This document shows positions 59,153 to 64,000 of a stretch of DNA of 64,000 nucleotides, one piece after another. Each line of letters starts with the position of its first letter. Positions within the stretch are counted from its first letter, which is position 1. The notes beneath the pieces were generated by a model. That model saw only the letters and a program-made list of their open reading frames with translations, ran no database searches and had not been told where the DNA came from. Location: contig NZ_JADJNP010000002.1 of the NCBI RefSeq assembly GCF_016714275.1, positions 744,001 through 808,000 on the forward strand. Reading direction: 5' to 3'. The translations under genes were made by a program, and so were the position numbers. Source of the stretch: Tessaracoccus sp. GTDB taxonomy: Bacteria > Actinomycetota > Actinomycetes > Propionibacteriales > Propionibacteriaceae.

Positions 59153-60057
59153 AGGGCCTCGAAGCCGAGCTCCTCCAGGAGCGTCGCGTACCGCTCGACG
59201 ACGCCGTCGGCCACGACGCCCATGGGCGCACGGCAGGGGCCGACGTCGAACCCGCGGTGGGCGAGGGTCTCCTTCACCATCATGCAACCCTGCGTCGCGA
59301 AGACCCCCTGGAACGCAGGCATGACGTGCCGGTTGGCCTCGATGGCCTCCGCGACGCGGCCGGCCAGGTAGTGGTCGATGATCTCCCTCGCGGCCCGGGC
59401 AGTGAAGTGGGTCGACGTGCCGACGACGCCGACGCCGCCCACCGACAGCAGCGGCAGCAGGAACGCGTCGTCGCCCGCGTAATAGGCGAGGTTCGTGTTG
59501 GCAAGGACGGCCGAGCTGCTGACGATGTTGCCCTTCGCGTCCTTTACGGCGCGGATGCGCGGGTGCGCGTCGAGCTCGATCAGGAGCTCCTCGGGGATCG
59601 GGATGCCGGCGCGGTGCGGGATGTCGTAGAGCATGACGGGCAGCTCTGTGGAGTCCGCCACGGCCATGAAATGGTCCCTGAGAGCGTCGACCGGGGGTCG
59701 CGAGTAGTACGGCGTCACGACGAGGAGACCGTCGACGCCGACGTCGGCGGCCTGCTTCGCGAGTCCGATGGAGTGCTTCGTCGAGAACGTCCCGACGCCG
59801 GCGATGATGCTGGCGCGGTCCCCGACGGCGGTCACGACAGCGTCGAGGATGGCCCGCTTCTCCGCATCGGTGGTGGTGGGAGCCTCGCCCGTGGTCCCGT
59901 TGATCACCAGGCCGTCATGGCCGAGATCGTCGACGAGGTGCGTGGCCAGCCGCGCCACCTGCGCGTAGTCCGTCTCCGAACCATCGGGCGTGAACGGCGT
60001 CACCATCGCCGTCAAGACTCGGCCGAAGATGGGCGACATGTCGCTGTCTGGAGTCAT
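59149..60057 (-). CDS. dapA: 4-hydroxy-tetrahydrodipicolinate synthase
   Basis: 302 residues. Condenses pyruvate with aspartate semialdehyde for lysine and diaminopimelate. GTTGEAPTTT, Tyr144 in LYDIPHR and Schiff-base Lys172 in AVKDAKGN are present. The ATG at 60057 is exactly seven bases after TAAGAT (60070-60065), preferred over an ATG at 60066. It sits between sigE and the O-methyltransferase, a place where mycobacteria have no dapA, and is flanked by family B repeats. Confidence 0.94.
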   Translation of the reverse strand: MTPDSDMSPIFGRVLTAMVTPFTPDGSETDYAQVARLATHLVDDLGHDGLVINGTTGEAPTTTDAEKRAILDAVVTAVGDRASIIAGVGTFSTKHSIGLAKQAADVGVDGLLVVTPYYSRPPVDALRDHFMAVADSTELPVMLYDIPHRAGIPIPEELLIELDAHPRIRAVKDAKGNIVSSSAVLANTNLAYYAGDDAFLLPLLSVGGVGVVGTSTHFTARAAREIIDHYLAGRVAEAIEANRHVMPAFQGVFATQGCMMVKETLAHRGFDVGPCRAPMGVVADGVVERYATLLEELGFEAL

Positions 60058-60107
60058 GCCGGACATCTTAGGTCAATCGGGGTGCCGCGTTGAGTAGTCT
60101 GGGCACC

Positions 60108-60752
60108 GTGAACCACGAGCTCGTTTCCCCTACCGCCGCCAGCTGGTCCTTCGCCGAGGACCACATCGATCCCTCAGCCGAGGTCTCGGAGGCACGCGAC
60201 GACGCGACCGTCGCCGGCCTCGCCCCCATCTCCCCCGGCGTGGCCGCCACGCTCAAGGTCCTCACCCGCGCAACGGCCGCGAAGGCTGTGGTCGAGGTCG
60301 GCACCCTCATGGGTGCGTCCGGCCTCAGCTTCCTCGAAGCGATGGGCGCCGACGGCGTACTGACATCGATCGACCCGGAAGCCGACAACCAGCTCCCGGC
60401 GCGCTCGCTGTTCCTCAAGGCGGGTCACCGCACCGCACAGTTCCGGCTCATCGCGGGCTCGCCGCTTGAGGTCATGCCGAAGCTCCGCGACGGCGCCTAC
60501 GACATCGTGTTCGTCAACGGCGACAAGCTCGAGTACGTCGAGTACGTGGCCGGGGCCCTGCGCCTGCTGCGCCACGGAGGCGTACTCATCGTCAACGACG
60601 CGCTGTGGCACAACCGCGTCGCGGACGAGGCCGATGAGTCGGACGAGACCATCATCATCCGTGAGGCCCTCGAGGCCGTCACCGCCAGCGAGTCCTACAC
60701 GCAGGCGCTGCTGCCCGTCGGCAACGGCCTGCTCGTGGCGGTCAAGGACTGA
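60108..60752 (+). CDS. O-methyltransferase (class I, type 3 family)
   Basis: 214 residues from a GTG seven bases after TAGTCT (60095-60100). SAM motif VVEVGTLMGASGLSFLEAM, then LTSIDPE, and YDIVFVNGDKLEYVEYVAGA, typical of catechol-O-methyltransferase-like family 3 enzymes. Corresponds by position to the O-methyltransferase beside sigE in mycobacteria. Substrate unknown. Confidence 0.88.
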   Translation: MNHELVSPTAASWSFAEDHIDPSAEVSEARDDATVAGLAPISPGVAATLKVLTRATAAKAVVEVGTLMGASGLSFLEAMGADGVLTSIDPEADNQLPARSLFLKAGHRTAQFRLIAGSPLEVMPKLRDGAYDIVFVNGDKLEYVEYVAGALRLLRHGGVLIVNDALWHNRVADEADESDETIIIREALEAVTASESYTQALLPVGNGLLVAVKD

Positions 60753-60761
60753 CAAAATCGA

Positions 60762-60794
60762 AACGCCCCCGGCCTCGGCCGGGGGCGTTTTCGG
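60762..60794. terminator. Bidirectional intrinsic terminator
   Basis: AACGCCCCCGGCC-TC-GGCCGGGGGCGTTTT, a long GC stem flanked by A and T runs, between the convergent O-methyltransferase and glgC genes. Confidence 0.9.
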
Positions 60795-60802
60795 TTGTCC
60801 TG

Positions 60803-62029
60803 TCAGTCGCGAGGGACGGTGACGCCCTTGCCGACCACGGTGATGCCGTTCTCGGAGATCTCGAAGCCGCGGGCACGGTCGTGCTCGTGGTCCACGCCGA
60901 TCTGCACGCCGTCGGGGACGACGACCTCCTTGTCGAGGATGGCGCGGCGCACCACGGTGTTACGCCCGATCTGCACCGAATCCATCAGCACGGCGTCGGA
61001 GACCTGTGCCCACTTGTCGACGCGAACGTTCGGGCTCATCACCGTGCGCTCGACCTCGCCGCCCGAGATGATGCAGCCGGCGGTGACGATCGAGTCCTCG
61101 GCGCGGCCGCGGATCACGAACTTCGCGCCGGGCGCCTGTACCTGGTCGGTGAAGATCGGCCACTGGGAGTTGTAAAGGTTGAACTCGGGGTCGACGCTGA
61201 CGAGGTCCATGTGGGCCTCGTGGAACGCGTCGATGGTGCCCACGTCCCGCCAGTAGTTGATGTCCTTGTCCGTGGCCCCGGGGACGCGGTTCTCCTTGAA
61301 GTCGTAGACCTGCGCCTCGCCCTGGTCCGTGAACCACGGGATGATGTTGCCGCCCATGTCGTGTCGCGACGAGGCGTCGTCGCCGTCGGCGCGCAACGCC
61401 TCGACGAGTTCCTTCGCGCTGAAGACGTAGTTGCCCATCGAGGCGAACGACTCGTCTGGCGAATCGGGCAGACCGGGCGGATCCGCAGGCTTCTCGAGGA
61501 AGCTCTTGATCTTCTTGTCCGAGGCCGCGTCGATGATGCCGAAGGCGGAGGCCTCGTGCCGCGGAACGCGGATGCCTGCGACGGTGGAGGCGAGCCCGGA
61601 GTCGATGTGCGCGTCGATCATCTGCGAGATGTCCATGCGATAGATGTTGTCGGCCCCGAACACGACGATGTAGTCAGGCTTGGCGTCCTTGATCAGGTTC
61701 AGCGACTGATAGATCGCGTCGGCGCTGCCCTGGTACCAGCGGGGCCCGAGGCGCTGCTGCGCGGGGACCGGCGCGACGTAGTTGCCGAGCATCGTCGAGA
61801 ACCGCCACGTCTTGGAGATGTGACGGTCCAGCGAGTGCGACTTGTACTGCGTAAGCACGGCGATCTGGCGGAGGTTGGAGTTCGCCAGGTTGCTCAGCAC
61901 GAAGTCGATCAGCCGATAGGTGCCGCCGAACGGCACCGCGGGCTTCGCCCGGTCGGCGGTGAGCGGCATCAGCCGCTTTCCCTCACCGCCGGCAAGGACG
62001 AGGGACAGAATCTCAGGGCGCTTGACCAT
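60803..62029 (-). CDS. glgC: Glucose-1-phosphate adenylyltransferase
   Basis: 408 residues. Makes ADP-glucose. VLAGGEGKRLMPLTADRAKPAVPF at the N-terminus in two parts holds the pyrophosphorylase and regulatory residues; FGADNIYRMD and the C-terminal left-handed helix repeats follow. ATG lies six bases after TAGGTT (62041-62036). Confidence 0.95.
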   Translation of the reverse strand: MVKRPEILSLVLAGGEGKRLMPLTADRAKPAVPFGGTYRLIDFVLSNLANSNLRQIAVLTQYKSHSLDRHISKTWRFSTMLGNYVAPVPAQQRLGPRWYQGSADAIYQSLNLIKDAKPDYIVVFGADNIYRMDISQMIDAHIDSGLASTVAGIRVPRHEASAFGIIDAASDKKIKSFLEKPADPPGLPDSPDESFASMGNYVFSAKELVEALRADGDDASSRHDMGGNIIPWFTDQGEAQVYDFKENRVPGATDKDINYWRDVGTIDAFHEAHMDLVSVDPEFNLYNSQWPIFTDQVQAPGAKFVIRGRAEDSIVTAGCIISGGEVERTVMSPNVRVDKWAQVSDAVLMDSVQIGRNTVVRRAILDKEVVVPDGVQIGVDHEHDRARGFEISENGITVVGKGVTVPRD

Positions 62030-62108
62030 GCCCAGAACCTATTGCCTTTTGCGGTCCGACACGAGCAAATCCACGAAATCCGTGAGCGAATCGTGACAGC
62101 ATGCCCCC

Positions 62109-63299
62109 ATGACGATGAAGCTCTCTCTCCTGACCCGCGAGTACCCGCCCGCCATCTACGGCGGCGCCGGCGTGCACGTCGCACAACTGGTCCCGCAGCT
62201 ACGCAAACTGATCGACGTCGAGGTGCACTGCATGGGCGAGCCGCGCGACGGTGCTCAGGCTCACGCGGAGGACTTTCCGCCCGGCGCCAACGCCGCGCTG
62301 CGCGTGCTGGGCGCGGACCTCAGCATGACCGCCGCGATCGGTTCGGATGTCGACATCATCCACTCTCACACCTGGTACGCGAACATGGCAGGCCACCTCG
62401 GCTCCCTGATGCTCGATATCCCCCACGTGGTGACGTCGCACTCGCTGGAGCCGCACCGTCCGTGGAAGGCCGAGCAACTGGGCGGCGGCTACCGCGTGTC
62501 GTCCTGGGCGGAGAAGACGGCCTACGAGGCCGCCGACGCCGTGATCTCGGTGAGCGCCGGCATGCGCCGCGACGTCCTCGACAGCTACCCGGCGCTGGAC
62601 CCCGACAAGGTGTTCGTCGTCAAGAACGGCATCGACACGGACGAGTTCCGGCCTGACAACGGCACCGACGTCGCCGAGTCGCTCGGCATGGAGATCGGAC
62701 GCCCCTCGGTGGTGTTCGTGGGCCGTATCACGCGCCAGAAGGGCCTCGTACACCTGGTCCGCGCCGCCAAGCAGTTCGACCCCGACACCCAACTCGTGCT
62801 GCTTGCGGGCGCCCCGGACACCCCGGAGATCGCGGCCGAGTTCAGCGCAGCGTTCGCCGAACTCGAGGCCCAGAGGACCGCGCCGGTGATCTGGGTGCAG
62901 GAGATGCTGCCGCGCGCCTCCGTGCGCCAAGTCCTCACACAGGCGACCGTGTTCGCCTGCCCTTCGGTCTATGAGCCGCTGGGCATCGTGAACCTCGAGG
63001 CGATGGCCTGCGAGACCCCCGTCGTGGCGAGCGCCGTCGGCGGCATCCCGGAGGTCGTCGTGGACGGCGAGACCGGCCTGCTCGTCGCCTACGACCCGGC
63101 GCAGGCCGGCGATCCCGCATTCGTGGCAGGCTTCGAGACCGACTTCGCGGACAAGGTCAATCGCCTGACGCGCGATCCGCAGACCGCGACCGCCATGGGC
63201 CTCGCCGGGCGGCAGCGCTGCATCGACGAGTTCTCCTGGGCCAAGATCGCCGCCGAGACCGTCGCCGTGTACGAGGGCGCGATCGGCGCCCGAGGCTGA
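62109..63299 (+). CDS. glgA: Glycogen synthase, actinobacterial GT4 type (GlgA/GlgM)
   Basis: 396 residues. LLTREYPPAIYGGAGVHVAQ at the N-terminus, HSHTWYANMAGHLG, and the C-terminal ESL-like region VYEPLGIVNLEAMACETPVV. Actinobacterial members of this group use ADP-glucose either for glycogen or, as GlgM, to make maltose-1-phosphate; sequence does not separate these here. Divergent from glgC, its substrate supplier. Confidence 0.92.
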   Translation: MTMKLSLLTREYPPAIYGGAGVHVAQLVPQLRKLIDVEVHCMGEPRDGAQAHAEDFPPGANAALRVLGADLSMTAAIGSDVDIIHSHTWYANMAGHLGSLMLDIPHVVTSHSLEPHRPWKAEQLGGGYRVSSWAEKTAYEAADAVISVSAGMRRDVLDSYPALDPDKVFVVKNGIDTDEFRPDNGTDVAESLGMEIGRPSVVFVGRITRQKGLVHLVRAAKQFDPDTQLVLLAGAPDTPEIAAEFSAAFAELEAQRTAPVIWVQEMLPRASVRQVLTQATVFACPSVYEPLGIVNLEAMACETPVVASAVGGIPEVVVDGETGLLVAYDPAQAGDPAFVAGFETDFADKVNRLTRDPQTATAMGLAGRQRCIDEFSWAKIAAETVAVYEGAIGARG

Positions 63300-63312
63300 G
63301 ACCGCCGAGACA

Positions 63313-63348
63313 AAGAGAAGGCCGCCCCACGGGGGCGGCCTTTTCTCG
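63313..63348. terminator. Bidirectional intrinsic terminator
   Basis: GAGAAGGCCGCCCC-ACG-GGGGCGGCCTTTTCTC, long stem with A and T flanks, between glgA and the convergent DUF3117 gene. Confidence 0.92.
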
Positions 63349-63360
63349 TCTGGCGTCGGG

Positions 63361-63528
63361 TCAGCCGACGACCTCCTGGAGAGCGTTCAGCAGATCCGTG
63401 GCTTCGACGGCGTTCATCTCGACGACGAGCCTGCCGCCGCCGTCGACCGGAACGCGCATCACGATGCCGCGGCCCTCCTTCGTGACCTCCATCGGCCCGT
63501 CACCCGTGCGAGGCTTCATCGCTGCCAT
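63361..63528 (-). CDS. DUF3117 small protein
   Basis: 55 residues: begins MAAMKPRTGDGPMEVTKEGR, continues RGIVMRVPVDGGGRLVVEM and ends LLNALQEVVG. This is the highly conserved actinobacterial DUF3117 family, always short. Function unknown. In mycobacteria it also lies beside the glycogen genes. A purine-rich GAGGGTGGC precedes the ATG. Confidence 0.93.
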   Translation of the reverse strand: MAAMKPRTGDGPMEVTKEGRGIVMRVPVDGGGRLVVEMNAVEATDLLNALQEVVG

Positions 63529-63537
63529 CTGCCACCC

Positions 63538-63954
63538 TCATTCCTGAATTCGCGTCTGCGGTTGCGCACCATTATGGCTTACGGCGCCAAACTCCCGCGC
63601 CTCTGCGTCGGAATATTCACGGGGGAAGGGAGGCGCGGGCCGGTCGAGGAGGGCGTCGACCACCTGCATGTCGTAGCCACCGCGCACCACGGGGAAGAAC
63701 GTCTGGGCGGCGGGCGCTGCCGTTCCCTCAGCCAGAGCACGGAGATACGTGTCGACGTCCGCCCTCGCGTATCCCGTCGCCGCCACGGGAAGCCGTGCCT
63801 GCGCGAGGAACTCCTCCGTGACAGGGCCGTCCGGGACGATGCCCCGGGCACGGTCGATGACCCCGTGCGGAGCCATCTCGCCCAGGCGCCCCATGCCCGC
63901 GTATGCCGCGAAGACAAGCACCGCGAGGCCGACGGCGACAATGACGATCCACAC
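63538..63954 (-). CDS. Membrane-anchored DivIVA-domain-like protein
   Basis: 138 residues, GTG start. One N-terminal transmembrane segment (WIVIVAVGLAVLVFAAYAG). Two DivIVA-like motifs follow: TGYARADVDTYLRALAEG and RGGYDMQVVDALLDRPA. Matches the position of the DivIVA-like gene beside DUF3117 in mycobacteria. Confidence 0.75.
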   Translation of the reverse strand: MWIVIVAVGLAVLVFAAYAGMGRLGEMAPHGVIDRARGIVPDGPVTEEFLAQARLPVAATGYARADVDTYLRALAEGTAAPAAQTFFPVVRGGYDMQVVDALLDRPAPPFPREYSDAEAREFGAVSHNGAQPQTRIQE

Positions 63955-63959
63955 GGCGG

Positions 63960-64000
63960 TCAGGCCGTCCCGAACTGACCGGGCGCGCCCATGGCGTCGA
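63960..64000 (-). CDS. Possible C-terminal end of an upstream gene
   Basis: On the minus strand a frame runs in from the window edge and ends DAMGAPGQFGTA then TGA at 63962-63960. Only about twelve codons are visible, too few to name a product. Confidence 0.3.
   Translation of the reverse strand, partial: DAMGAPGQFGTA

Overview
The window is high-GC actinobacterial chromosome. It has almost no non-coding space, uses many GTG starts, and carries actinobacterial marker genes: DUF3117, a GlgA of the GT4 type, a sigE-type sigma factor with zinc anti-sigma factor and tatB, and an MgtA-like mannosyltransferase. The gene content fits Propionibacteriaceae or a close relative (inference). The right end (about 53.5-64 kb) keeps the gene order of the sigE region known in mycobacteria: MgtE-N/CBS protein, DUF1003, mrp, tatB, anti-sigma, sigE, O-methyltransferase, glgC, glgA, DUF3117, DivIVA-like. 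Here htrA is absent and dapA is inserted.

Left to right: (1) the 3' part of pyruvate carboxylase; a ~100 bp mobile-looking repeat; a cobalamin riboswitch and metE; a convergent NUDIX hydrolase. (2) The broken front end of a second cobalamin riboswitch joined directly to the middle of a peptide-type ABC permease, followed by its fused ATPase. (3) From 8.2 to 25.8 kb, a large accessory locus led by two more cobalamin riboswitches. It encodes four secreted or anchored proteins with a domain resembling the C-terminal (beta, DUF4430-like) domain of animal intrinsic factor/transcobalamin, one secreted alpha/alpha-toroid protein resembling their N-terminal (alpha) domain, two complete ECF-type uptake cassettes (one with an apparently ATPase-dead A component), and a MoxR/DUF58/VWA/TPR module translationally coupled to the first cassette. 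I read this as a B12-repressed system for surface capture and import of a corrinoid. It is the most interesting part of the window. (4) A Doc-type toxin-antitoxin pair with a clear operator, then serC-serA. (5) A peptide-type ABC importer operon (lipoprotein, DppB, DppC, fused DppDF) with a methyltransferase. (6) tsaE-tsaB-rimI-tsaD, with tsaE fused to an acetyltransferase domain. (7) A DEAD-box helicase with a repetitive Arg/Asp tail, a mannosyltransferase, a copper-chaperone lipoprotein divergent from a Tat-exported DyP peroxidase, glmS-acpS-nnrD, coaA, an aminopeptidase P, a hydrolase, a methyltransferase and a stress protein. (8) The sigE-type region, dapA and glycogen genes.

Two themes cut across the window. 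First, at least eleven genes start with ATG or GTG exactly seven bases after a TANNNT-like -10 hexamer and have no ribosome binding site, so leaderless mRNAs are common; this rule also settles several start codons. Second, there are three families of dispersed intergenic repeats. One is MITE-like and has apparently split the MgtE-N/CBS gene from its original leaderless promoter and start codon. The other two are palindromic, and one of them sits mainly between convergent genes. No rRNA, tRNA, CRISPR array or complete insertion sequence was seen.
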